This document shows positions 12,501 through 20,335 of a DNA stretch of 64,000 bases, in pieces. Under the pieces are notes generated by a model. That model was not told where the DNA came from, did no database searches, and worked only from the letters and a program-made list of their open reading frames with translations. The DNA lies in the NCBI GenBank assembly GCA_025345505.1, contig JANVCC010000077.1, forward strand, positions 2,140,446-2,204,445, read 5' to 3'. Position 1 is the first letter of the stretch, and every line of letters starts with the position of its first letter. A program made the translations under genes and the position numbers. The stretch is from Todiramphus chloris collaris. Its lineage: Eukaryota; Chordata; Aves; Coraciiformes; Alcedinidae.

Positions 12501-15500
12501 TGGAGGATGTTGAAATAACATGTACTGAGGATGTTAAAAAAGGCCAGCTAGTGCGAGGCTATGTCAAATCAGTCACTTCATCAGGTGTATTCTTTGGGTG
12601 TGTAGAAGAAGAAAACTGCTCTGGAAAATGAGGGTTCTTGGAGAACTTATTTTGGATGTAGGATTCTGGAATCTTCTTTAGGGGAGGTCTCTGGTGTCAC
12701 GCGATGTTACAAAATGAATTTCCTCTTGGGAATCAAGATGTCATCACTGCTTTCTTAAGTCTATGAAGTTAAAGTAGGGAAGGTTTGTGTGACACTATAT
12801 AGATAGAACTGATGGTGCCACAGACATAGTTGCTGCAATTATTTTCTTTTTTTTCTTTTCCCTCACTATAGAATACTTATTTTTTGGTTTCCCTTCTCTT
12901 CACAGCTTGTCCTCTTCTCTTCTGTGCCGAATCTTGTTCCAGAATGTTTCCCCGTATTTTGTACACAAACAATCCTTATATGAAAAGTATCTGCCTGAAG
13001 GAAAGCTGCTCACTGCCAAGGTGCTTGGGTAGGTACAGTGTTCTTTAAACGAGGCTTTAGTAGAAAGGAGATGGTGAAGGAGGAGAGAATGGAAAAGGGG
13101 AGGCTAAAAGCTAGGAAGATTTGGAAGAAGTTCATATGTTTGCAGTCATAGTAAATGCTTTGATTTTTTTATTTTATTCCCCCCGCCTTCTTTCTTGATA
13201 CTACTGGCAACGCACCACAGTGTAAATGGAAAACATATTGAGCTCTCTCTCCTGCCTGAGGACACCGGGATGTCAAGTGTCTTGCCTGAATCTCTAGGCC
13301 TACCACGATATGGTGCAGAGGAAGAGGAAAGAAAGGCAAATGATAGGGAAAAGAAAGAAGAGCTTAAGCTGAAGACAAAGAGAAGAAGAAACTCTGAAAA
13401 AGAGCAGGTATGGGTGTTATTCCATAAGACATGCTAAAGGACTTGGCTGACCCAAATACTGAAGGGACTAGGAAGATACACTGGGATCAGGCTGAGGAAT
13501 TACACAAAGTAGGAAAAAAAGATCAAGTTGCTTTGAAGACTAGCAGAGGTCAGAAACTATTAAATTTGGGTAGCAGTTAATTGAATTAGCAACCCAATGG
13601 TGTTGCCTGTGTGGCCTGTCCTCCTGTTTGTCTTGTCACCATATGTAGGTGAGCATGGATTTATTCTGTGTTTTCTCTGGACAGCAGGGGATGCTGTGCC
13701 AGGGCACCACCCTCTCTCTGCTGTCAGGCTCTTTACTTTGTGAACAGAATTGACTTTAAGATTCATCCCAGCTGTTGCCCTCCACTGTCCACTCATCTCC
13801 CCTTGTTACAGGAGGTGAAGCCAAAAAAAAGGAAGAACTGCCCAGCAGATGAAAATGACAGTGGAATTGAGGTATATTACAGAGAGGAGGATGATGACCA
13901 GGAGGAAGAGGCGACTAAAAAGAAATCCAAGGTAAGAAGTTTGGAGGAGAACCTGAGCCTGAAATTACTTTCCAGCACTATTGAGATGTGTCAGTTTTGA
14001 CTTGGATGACAGTAAGTATCGTTGCTGAAGATAGAAGTGATGTGGTCTGGTGTTTGTGCCATCTGAAAATGGCTTGAAATGGACTGCGTTTAAATTAGAG
14101 CAAAGATGACCAGAGTATAATGTTTTTGCTGTTGGGCTGTTTGCAAGTGTAAGAAGTCAATAGTACTGGCCAGAGAGAAGTCACAAGGAAACATCAGTAG
14201 TCTGATCTCGGTGTAAAAACTTCAGATTAAACCCTAGGACATTCCCTGTCTTCCTTCAAACAGATAAAGAAACCTGGTGAAGCTCCCAGGCTTCAGATTT
14301 CCATAGGCTTCACCTGGGATGAGGACATGAATGCAATGGATGTACCTGTGCTGAATCAGAAGGAAGAGAGCTCAGACAGTGAGGAGGAGGAGGCGGATTC
14401 GCATTCAAAGGTACTGTGTACTAGTGTTGCTTGCACTGGAGACACCACATGGTGGCTCTAATGTGATTTTATGTGTCTCTCTGCCCCATAGCAAAACCTT
14501 TTAACACAAGGGAACATCTCTGACAGCTAATCTGGAACTTCCTTAACTACTTTGATCACTGGGCTTAGCAGCAGATCTCTCTGAAGCACAGGAGAAAAGG
14601 CCCTATTTTACCATGGGTGCATGAAAATAGGGCTTCTCATGTTGACATGCTAAAAAAATAATTATGTAGGGTCAAACAAATATTTTCTTGAAAGTCAAAC
14701 TTTTGTATTTGATGTCAGCTCTGTGTTTTACTTTTCTAAGTGTTATAAATTTACATGAAAACCTGGAGATGAAAAACCTCTTCAAATTACAGTGTTCTTA
14801 TTTAGAAAAACACACAAAAATCCTTTTATGCTGTAATTTTTCAGAAGTTTTCCAGTGTGAGCAATTCAGCAAAATCAGAAACAAGCTCATGAATTGCTCC
14901 ACGTTTACTCTTCAGGATTTCCCCATCCCTCAAAACTCACCTCTGTAAAGGCTATGCATGGCCAGTGCTTTGTTACTCAAGGTACAGCTGCTGTGCGCAG
15001 AGAACTGTAGCACTGTCAGTTCCCAGTTTACACCTGAGTCACCCTAGCAGTCCAGCAACATACCCCAGTCTTGCACATTTTCTCTCCATGTACCCTGGAT
15101 TTTTACAGAATGGAGGTTGGTGGTCAGCACTGGCCTGGTGGATAAAGATGGAAGAAATAGAGGGAGGGGTGAAGTGTGAATCCTGCATTTGGGGTGCAAG
15201 ACTAGCAAAGTAGTTGTTTCTTCATTGTATTTCATTAAAAGAAATGAGATTTCATGTACTGCTTCTCTTGGAAGAGTGAACTGTGTGTGAAGGGCTGGAG
15301 GGTGTGTACCATTTTCTTTCCTTAAACAGCTGACCTCATCTTTTCTTGGGAAGACTTCCCAGCCTTGGACATAGTGAGGTCTGGCTGTGCTTTATCTGGT
15401 CCTGCCTGTTCCTACATGACATGCCAGCTTTTCCCCAGTCCTCCTTTTTTGCCCTTTCAGATGAAGAAACAAACAAAGAAAGAGAAGGAGCTAGAGAAGC

Positions 15501-18500
15501 AGAAGAAGGAGAAGGAGCTCTGCAAAATAGAGGCAGCTCTGATGGACCCCAGTCGGCAGCCCCAGTCAGCAGATGACTTTGACCGCCTGGTGCTGAGCAG
15601 TCCCAACAGCTCCATCCTCTGGCTACAGTACATGGCTTTCCACCTCCAGGCTACCGAGATTGAGAAGGCCAGAGCTGTGGCAGAGCGAGCGCTTAAAACA
15701 ATCTGCTTCAGGTAATTACAGGGCTCTGCCTTTCTTTGCCTCAAAGAATAAATCATGGTGGAGCAGTTGTGGTGGGAGAAGAGCATTGGTAGTGTCATCA
15801 GCGTGTGTGGAGAGTGGCAGAGTTTCTTTCAGTGAGCTCAAAAGGATTAAATGGTAGCAATTGTCAGCTGGCCTTTTGTAGGTCTGGCCTGAGTCACCAC
15901 AGTTGGCCTGCAGCTGACTTGCTGCAAGCTCCTGAGCGCATTAACTCCCTGAGGTACCACTGAGCACACAGACATACTTCTGAGCAGGCAGAAGGGTTTG
16001 GAAGACGACAATGCTGTCAGTGATGTTGTCCTTCAATTAAAACATGAATCAAACTGTGAAGTTCTTGTTGCTTTTTCTATAGGTCTGCACCCTTGTGTAT
16101 GAAATCGTCTCTACAGCATGATTAAGTGTATTGTGCTTTCTTGAATCATCTCTGTGGTTTTTAATTACAAACAACAGTGACCAAAAGTTGTAGTATGAAA
16201 CAACTGTTGTGCTCTGTTCCAAAAGTGATATTTCAGTAAGCAGTATGCTTTATTCCTTCTCCCGGAGGCAGGCTATAAGTCACTGAGTCTTTGTAGGGTG
16301 GTTTGCTAAAAGCTGATGAAGACTGGTAAAAAGCTAAATACTCTTGTTCACATCTGTTTTAAGGGAAGAACAGGAGAAGCTGAACGTCTGGGTAGCTCTG
16401 CTGAACTTGGAGAACATGTATGGTACTGAGGAGACACTGATGAAGGTCTTTGAGAGAGCTGTTCAGTACAATGAACCTCTGAAAGTCTTCCAGCATCTGT
16501 GTGACATTTATGCCAATTCTGAGAAGTACAAGGTAATATAGTGCAAGCAGGCCCCTGACATGTCTCCCATTCAGTCATGCCACTAAACTGCCAGTACTGG
16601 TTGTATAAGCTTTCAGATGTTAGGTCTGTCCTGTTCCTAACTGTGAATAATGGTTATGATTGACAGCAGATGAGGAACTATTGATACTTGCTTTTCTGTC
16701 AGAAGTGTTTGGAGATACCTGGGCCAAGAATAGGATTTGTGAAGCCACAAGGCTTTATTATCAGTCTGTGTGATCTAACCTAACTGTGCCCTTCCAGCAA
16801 GCAGAAGAATTGTACCACACAATGCTGAAGCGTTTCCGTCAGGAGAAATCCGTGTGGCTGAAATACGCCTCTTTCCTCCTGAAGCAAGGCCAGACTGAGG
16901 CTACACACAGGCTTTTGGAGCGTGCTCTCAAGGCTTTGCCCATCAAAGAACGTAAGTACCCTCTTTCTGGGGAGGAATAACACCAGGCAGTGGTACAGGT
17001 TAGGGGTTGTCCTGCTGGAAAGCAGCACCATGGAGAAAGACCTTGTGGGTACCAAGTTATCCATGAGACTGCAATGTGCCCTTGCAGCCAGGAAGGCCAA
17101 TGGCATCCTGGGGTGCATTAAAAAAGCTGTCCAGCAGGTGTAGGGAGGTTCTCCTCCCCCTCTACTCTGCCCTAGTTAGACCACACCTGGAATAATGTGT
17201 CCAGTTTTGGGCTTCCCAGTTTAAGAGAGACAGGGATCTACTGGAAAGAGTCCAACGGAGAGCTACAAGGATGATTAAGGGACCTGAGTGTCTCCCCTGT
17301 GAAGAAAGACTGAGGGAACTGGGGCTGTTTAGTCTTGAGAGGGAATCTTATTAATGTCTATAAAAATCTGAAGGGTGGGTGTCAAATGGAAGGAGCCAGT
17401 CTCTTTTCTGTAGTGCCCAGCAACAGGACAAGGAACAATGGGTATAAACTTGAGCATAGAAGGTTCCACCTCGAGGAGGACCTTCTTTACTGTGTGGGTG
17501 ATGGAGCACTGGAACAGTCTTCCCAGAGAGGTTGTGGAGTCTCCTTCTCTAGAGACTTTTCAAAACCCATCTGGATGCGTTCCTGTGCGACATGCCCTAG
17601 GTCATCCTGCCTTGTCAGGGGAATTGGACTCAATGATCTGTAGAGGTCCCTCCCAATCCCTAACATTCTATGATTCTATGATTCCCCATCCTTAATGGGG
17701 ACCACTTGTTGCCAGATTCCCAGCAGCTGGACTGCTCTTTGATATCGCTGCTTGTGGATGTGTTTGTAGTAAGTGAAAAGTTGGTGCTGAATGTGCTGCC
17801 CTTGACTCGGGGGAGGGGAAATTTCAACCTGGACACTAATGCTAAATCCTCCTGTAATAGAATTTGCTGTGATGGGCAAAAGCAAAGCATCCAAAGCAAA
17901 GACGATGTCGAGTCATATAGTCTTCTAGAAAAGTTCAGTTGATCTAGTCCCAGGTTTCTGGGGCTGCCTGTGGATGCTGTAAGATGCATTTTGGATGTAA
18001 GAGTAAACTTCTATCTTCTGCAGAGACCTGACATGGGGAGTAAACTGTGACCCTTCTTTCTCCCATTCTGATCCCACCTTGGTCCAGAAAAACTTTACAA
18101 CAGAAACTTTTGTGTCTGGGCAGAGGTGGTGCTGTCTTTGTGCCTGCCTCTGTTCTGTGTAATTATCACTCACGTGTTTGATCATAGGGAAGAATGGTTC
18201 TGTGATACCCTAACATGTCATTGCTTGTTCCAGATGTGGATGTCATTTCAAGGTTTGCACAGCTGGAGTTCCGATTTGGGGACCCAGAACATGCCAAGGC
18301 CCTCTTTGAGAGCACCCTCAGCAGCTATCCCAAGCGGACAGACATCTGGTCCATCTACATGGACATCATGATCAAACATGGCAGCCAGAAGGAAGTACGG
18401 TGAGTTGTGCTACAGCAGGCTGGGGCAGGACGGAGTACAGTGCTTGGAGCAGCACCTGAGAAGAGCAGATGTACCCTTCAGCATGAGGTTGTATAGGACT

Positions 18501-19277
18501 TCCCAGAGCAGAGCAAAAGAGAACTTTTATCACCAGAGAAAAAAACCTGGGGTGTATGGAATGCTTATCCTTACCAGGCTTGAGGAGTCCTCAAGGACAT
18601 CCATCGGTCAAAGGGGGACTGATTTGTGAGTAGTGGCATGCATGACAGAAACTAGAGGACTTGTCACTGAGGTTCATCTGTCCCTTTGGAGGGATTGCCT
18701 TATAGTATCTGAAGGGTGAGGTCCAGCCCTTGTGTATCTTTTGACATAAAATGGAGAATTACTCTTTTTTTTTTTTTTTTTTTCCTTTTCTGAGAGTTGA
18801 TAAAAGGAAGTCCAGTTTGGCCCACTGTGGATCCTGCAACATTCACTTAATGAGCGCAGTGTCAAACACAGTGGCTAGATCTTAGCTTAAGTTGACCAGA
18901 AGCCTTAGAGTTCTTCAAGCAGATAGAAAGCTTCTCCTTTGAGGTTTTGGCCAGTCGTGAGGAATTGCTTTCCTCAACCACCAGCACTTTGCAGCAGGTT
19001 GAATGTCTCCTCTGACTTTCTGGTCTTTTTTCAAAGGCAGGATGCAGCGCTTGTATCGAGTGTTGTCACCAACACAGCGACCTAAATCACTTTGGTTTCT
19101 TGCAGAGACATCTTTGAGAGGGTCATACACCTGAGCTTGGCACCAAAGAAGATGAAATTCTTCTTTAAACGCTACCTGGATTATGAGGAGAAATTTGGTA
19201 CAACGGAAAGTGTCCTGGCTGTTAAAAGAGCAGCACTTGAGTATGTGGAGACCAAGAGTTCCCTTGCTGACACCTAA
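446..19277 (+). CDS. PDCD11: PDCD11 (RRP5 homologue), pre-rRNA processing factor, 5'-partial, 25 exons visible
   Basis: PDCD11/RRP5 is a nucleolar scaffold of the small-subunit processome. It binds pre-rRNA and is needed for the cleavages that release 18S and 5.8S precursors (family knowledge). Coding exons: 446-592, 715-966, 1848-1991, 2682-2882, 3449-3619, 3994-4213, 6499-6651, 7710-7825, 7995-8512, 9015-9077, 9563-9671, 10183-10272, 10604-10706, 11269-11446, 11861-11917, 12475-12597, 12906-13028, 13221-13407, 13812-13931, 14264-14410, 15461-15711, 16364-16532, 16798-16951, 18234-18399, 19106-19277. They total 4,134 nt, or 1,377 codons plus TAA, and all phases agree. Residues 1 to about 950 are S1 repeats, about 950-1090 a charged linker, and about 1090-1377 HAT helices. 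The human protein is near 1,870 aa, so roughly 490 N-terminal residues lie left of the window. Apart from the repeats listed separately, I recognise nothing in the introns. Confidence 0.97.
715..966 (+). CDS. PDCD11: PDCD11 exon b: end of one S1 repeat and most of the next
   Basis: Residues 50-133. [12 protein letters not shown] closes the previous S1 fold, and [20 protein letters not shown] opens the next. Acceptor TTGCAG, donor GTAATT, phase 0/0. Confidence 0.95.
967..1847 (+). other. PDCD11 intron with poly-T tracts
   Basis: An 881-bp intron. T runs lie at 1466-1484 and 1826-1840; the second is the polypyrimidine tract of the following acceptor. I see no gene. Confidence 0.7.
1848..1991 (+). 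CDS. PDCD11: PDCD11 exon c: S1 C-terminal strands and linker
   Basis: Residues 134-181. [20 protein letters not shown] completes an S1 fold, followed by a charged linker. Donor GTATTG, phase 0/0. Confidence 0.94.
2682..2882 (+). CDS. PDCD11: PDCD11 exon d: S1 repeat
   Basis: Residues 182-248, including [18 protein letters not shown] and [10 protein letters not shown]. The 2882 boundary reproduces the human spacing into the next exon, but its donor (GTATCC) is weak. A better donor lies in frame at 2979 (see findings). Confidence 0.88.
3449..3619 (+). CDS. PDCD11: PDCD11 exon e: start of an S1 repeat
   Basis: Residues 249-305. ILTRKAAV ends one repeat; [20 protein letters not shown] starts the next, with GVTGLAPKV at the ligand face. 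Donor GTAAGC, phase 0/0. Confidence 0.94.
3994..4213 (+). CDS. PDCD11: PDCD11 exon f: S1 repeat end and helical linker
   Basis: Residues 306-379. [20 protein letters not shown] and [11 protein letters not shown] complete the repeat begun in the previous exon. A Lys/Glu-rich helix follows. Donor GTAAAA, phase 1 exit. Confidence 0.95.
4214..6498 (+). other. Largest visible PDCD11 intron
   Basis: A 2,285-bp AT-rich intron with short T runs. I looked for snoRNA C/D boxes because ribosome-biogenesis genes often host snoRNAs, and found no convincing pair. Short open frames here look like chance. Confidence 0.6.
6499..6651 (+). CDS. PDCD11: PDCD11 exon g: start of a diverged S1 repeat
   Basis: Residues 379-430, including [20 protein letters not shown]. 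Acceptor TATGTAG, donor GTGAGG, phase 1 in and out. Matches the human segment TPGMFLDLVVQEV in position and length. Confidence 0.93.
7710..7825 (+). CDS. PDCD11: PDCD11 exon h: end of the diverged S1 repeat
   Basis: Residues 430-468: [20 protein letters not shown] and YVSLREELL. The 7710 start (acceptor CTTTGTAG) gives the human spacing. An in-frame AG at 7684-7685 would add eight residues (see findings). Exits in phase 0 at GTATGT. Confidence 0.88.
7995..8512 (+). CDS. PDCD11: PDCD11 exon i: two S1 repeats, largest visible exon
   Basis: Residues 469-641. Contains one repeat around [10 protein letters not shown] and [20 protein letters not shown], and a second around [20 protein letters not shown] with [11 protein letters not shown]. 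Ends with [16 protein letters not shown]. The acceptor is a NAGNAG (7989-7994). Donor GTGGGA, phase 2 exit. Confidence 0.95.
8513..9014 (+). repeat. PDCD11 intron containing a 25-bp poly-T run
   Basis: Uninterrupted T from 8909 to 8933. It could be the reversed poly(A) tail of an old retrocopy, but I see no gene copy beside it. The rest of the intron is unremarkable. Confidence 0.6.
9015..9077 (+). CDS. PDCD11: PDCD11 exon j: S1 linker
   Basis: Residues 641-662, [20 protein letters not shown], a close match to the human segment. Acceptor TCTTTAG, donor GTAAGT, phase 2/2. Confidence 0.95.
9563..9671 (+). CDS. PDCD11: PDCD11 exon k: start of an S1 repeat
   Basis: Residues 662-698. [16 protein letters not shown] opens a repeat. 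Acceptor AAACAG, donor GTGAGG, exits in phase 0. Confidence 0.92.
10183..10272 (+). CDS. PDCD11: PDCD11 exon l: S1 core
   Basis: Residues 699-728, with [20 protein letters not shown]. Acceptor CTTCTCAG, donor GTAAGA, phase 0/0. Confidence 0.95.
10604..10706 (+). CDS. PDCD11: PDCD11 exon m: S1 C-terminal strands
   Basis: Residues 729-763: [19 protein letters not shown] and NLCLSLTG close the repeat. Acceptor TTCTTACAG, donor GTATAG, phase 1 exit. Confidence 0.94.
11078..11143 (+). repeat. Tandem duplication, two 33-bp copies
   Basis: Copies at 11078-11110 and 11111-11143 differ at one base (GAGAGAATG versus GAGAGAGTG). They lie in a PDCD11 intron. Confidence 0.95.
11269..11446 (+). CDS. PDCD11: PDCD11 exon n: S1 repeat
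   Basis: Residues 763-822: [20 protein letters not shown] followed by [10 protein letters not shown]. Acceptor TTTTCCAG, donor GTCAGT, phase 2 exit. Confidence 0.95.
11861..11917 (+). CDS. PDCD11: PDCD11 exon o: last S1 strand, 57-bp exon
   Basis: Residues 822-841: [18 protein letters not shown]. Acceptor CATGCAG, donor GTATGT, phase 2/2. Confidence 0.93.
12475..12597 (+). CDS. PDCD11: PDCD11 exon p: start of the final S1 repeat
   Basis: Residues 841-882: [20 protein letters not shown]. Acceptor TTTTAG, donor GTGTGT, phase 2/2. A perfect 14-bp palindrome (ACTTTCCGGAAAGT) lies in the intron just upstream, near 12362. Confidence 0.94.
12906..13028 (+). CDS. PDCD11: PDCD11 exon q: final S1 repeat, middle
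   Basis: Residues 882-923: [14 protein letters not shown] and [15 protein letters not shown]. The human GLARYSHV motif is replaced by LLCRILFQ here, so the ligand face may have diverged. Acceptor CTTCACAG, donor GTAGGT. Confidence 0.93.
13221..13407 (+). CDS. PDCD11: PDCD11 exon r: S1 end and charged linker
   Basis: Residues 923-985: [16 protein letters not shown] ends the S1 array. A Lys/Glu-rich stretch typical of nucleolar linkers follows. The pyrimidine tract (13165-13196) is set back about 25 bp from the acceptor CACCACAG. Donor GTATGG. Confidence 0.9.
13812..13931 (+). CDS. PDCD11: PDCD11 exon s: basic/acidic linker
   Basis: Residues 986-1025. The basic cluster KPKKRKN could act as a nuclear localisation signal. 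[17 protein letters not shown] matches the conserved DVYYRE motif in human. Acceptor TGTTACAG, donor GTAAGA, phase 0/0. Confidence 0.94.
14264..14410 (+). CDS. PDCD11: PDCD11 exon t: acidic linker
   Basis: Residues 1026-1074: [17 protein letters not shown], then the acidic run [11 protein letters not shown], a plausible CK2 substrate by motif. Acceptor TCAAACAG, donor GTACTG. Confidence 0.94.
14411..15460 (+). other. PDCD11 intron, nothing recognised
   Basis: A 1,050-bp intron without repeats or RNA genes that I can identify. Confidence 0.6.
15461..15711 (+). CDS. PDCD11: PDCD11 exon u: coiled basic helix and first HAT repeat
   Basis: Residues 1075-1158. A Lys/Glu helix ([15 protein letters not shown]) precedes [20 protein letters not shown], the near-invariant start of the HAT domain that contacts the processome. 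Acceptor CCTTTCAG, donor GTAATT, phase 2 exit. Confidence 0.97.
16364..16532 (+). CDS. PDCD11: PDCD11 exon v: HAT repeats
   Basis: Residues 1158-1214: [20 protein letters not shown] and [19 protein letters not shown]. Acceptor TTTTAAG, donor GTAATA. Confidence 0.97.
16798..16951 (+). CDS. PDCD11: PDCD11 exon w: HAT repeats
   Basis: Residues 1215-1266: [20 protein letters not shown] and [13 protein letters not shown]. Donor GTAAGT, phase 1 exit. A CR1 element begins about 35 bp after this donor. Confidence 0.97.
16985..17684 (+). mobile_element. CR1 LINE, 5'-truncated 3' fragment, in a PDCD11 intron
   Basis: About 700 bp resemble the CR1 3' region: AATGTGCCCTTGCAGCC, then CTCCCCCTCTACTCTGCCCT, then GTTGTGGAGTCTCCTTC. 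The copy ends with ATTCTATG twice at 17664-17679. It is in sense orientation to PDCD11. No intact reverse transcriptase frame remains. Its wording matches the copy near 57.8 kb, so both may belong to one subfamily. The left boundary is approximate. Confidence 0.88.
18234..18399 (+). CDS. PDCD11: PDCD11 exon x: HAT repeats
   Basis: Residues 1266-1321: [37 protein letters not shown]. Acceptor GTTCCAG, donor GTGAGT, phase 2 exit. Confidence 0.97.
18765..18783 (+). repeat. Poly-T tract in the last PDCD11 intron
   Basis: Nineteen consecutive T. No attached retrocopy was recognised. Confidence 0.8.
19106..19277 (+). CDS. PDCD11: PDCD11 terminal exon with stop
   Basis: Residues 1321-1377: [20 protein letters not shown] through [12 protein letters not shown], then TAA at 19275-19277. 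The protein ends at the same place as the human one, within a few residues. Acceptor TCTTGCAG. Confidence 0.97.
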
Positions 19278-19560
19278 GTACAGCACAAGTAAAAGCATAG
19301 AAGCTTGGCTCTCCATGCCACGTGGGAACCGAGCAGTGTGGAGTTCTGCTGTGAGTGTCCATGGACAGCGAGTTTCTGGGGAGTATTGGTCTATGACCAA
19401 ACCAAACTGTAAAGAACAAACAATCAAAGGAAGAGATTTGATGAATGTTTGCATCTTTGTCTGAATGCTACAAATAACCCTTATCTGTTGATGACTTTGA
19501 AGACATGTTTTTAAATATAGACTTTTATAATCAATACAAACATCAGCCACGCCTGTTCTG
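19278..19560 (+). terminator. PDCD11 3' UTR with a candidate variant poly(A) signal
   Basis: AATACA at 19533-19538 is followed by a GT-rich stretch (CTGTTCTGTTTTCC). I see no canonical AATAAA nearer the stop, so the cleavage site is a guess. Confidence 0.35.
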
Positions 19561-19744
19561 TTTTCCTGGGGAAATGGTGCAGCTATGGCGCACTATTTTA
19601 TCTACAGCGATGTCTTATAAATTGATTTATCTCTTGTCAAGATGGCAGAGAAGATTCTTGCCTGTTGGCTGAATTAATGCTTTGAAAGATTTACGTCAGG
19701 TGCCTTTGTGCACTTAATTCTATATTGCTCTGCCAATTTCTGTG

Positions 19745-20335
19745 TTCAAACCCTGCTCAAAGCGTGGGTCAGTTAGACTAGGTTGCTCAGGATTGCGTCC
19801 AGTTTGGTTTTCATTTCTCCAAGGATGGAGATTTCACAACCTCTGTGGGCAACTTGTTCCAGTGTTTGCCCACATTCACAGTGAAAAAAGTGCTTTCTGG
19901 CATTTAAATGGATTTTTTTTTTAATTTCAATTTGCACCTATTTCCTCTTGTCCTTTCACTGAACACCACTAAGAAAAGTCTTTTTTTTCCATCCTTTTGT
20001 CAGGTATTTATACACATGGGTAAGATCCACCTTGAGCTTTCTCCTCAGGCTGAGCAGCCACAGCTCTCAGATTTTCCTTGTATGCTGGAAACTCCAGTAC
20101 TATAATAATTTTCCTGTCCCTCTGCTGGACAGCCCATACCTTCTGTACTGGGGAGTCCAGTACATGACACAGCACCCCAGATATCTATACCACTGCAGAG
20201 CAGAAGGGAAGGATGACCTCCTTGCTGGTAACACTTTTCCTAATGCAGCCCAGGATGTTCTTATCCTCTTCAGATGAAAGGGCCTAGGCCTTTGAAGCCC
20301 ACAGCATCCAGTTGTGCTGGATCCCCTGATTGCAA
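19745..20335 (-). mobile_element. CR1 LINE fragment, old and diverged, reverse orientation
   Basis: CCCTGCTCAAAG, TCTCCAAGGATGGAGATTTC, CAACTTGTTCCAGTGT and TTTTCCTAATGCAGCCCAGG are recognisable CR1 segments read in reverse. The copy is interrupted by small indels and T runs. Boundaries are approximate. It lies downstream of PDCD11. Confidence 0.82.

Noticed and set aside
18915..19550. 211-codon minus-strand open frame
   Set aside because: Antisense to the terminal PDCD11 exon and its 3' UTR; no family resemblance.
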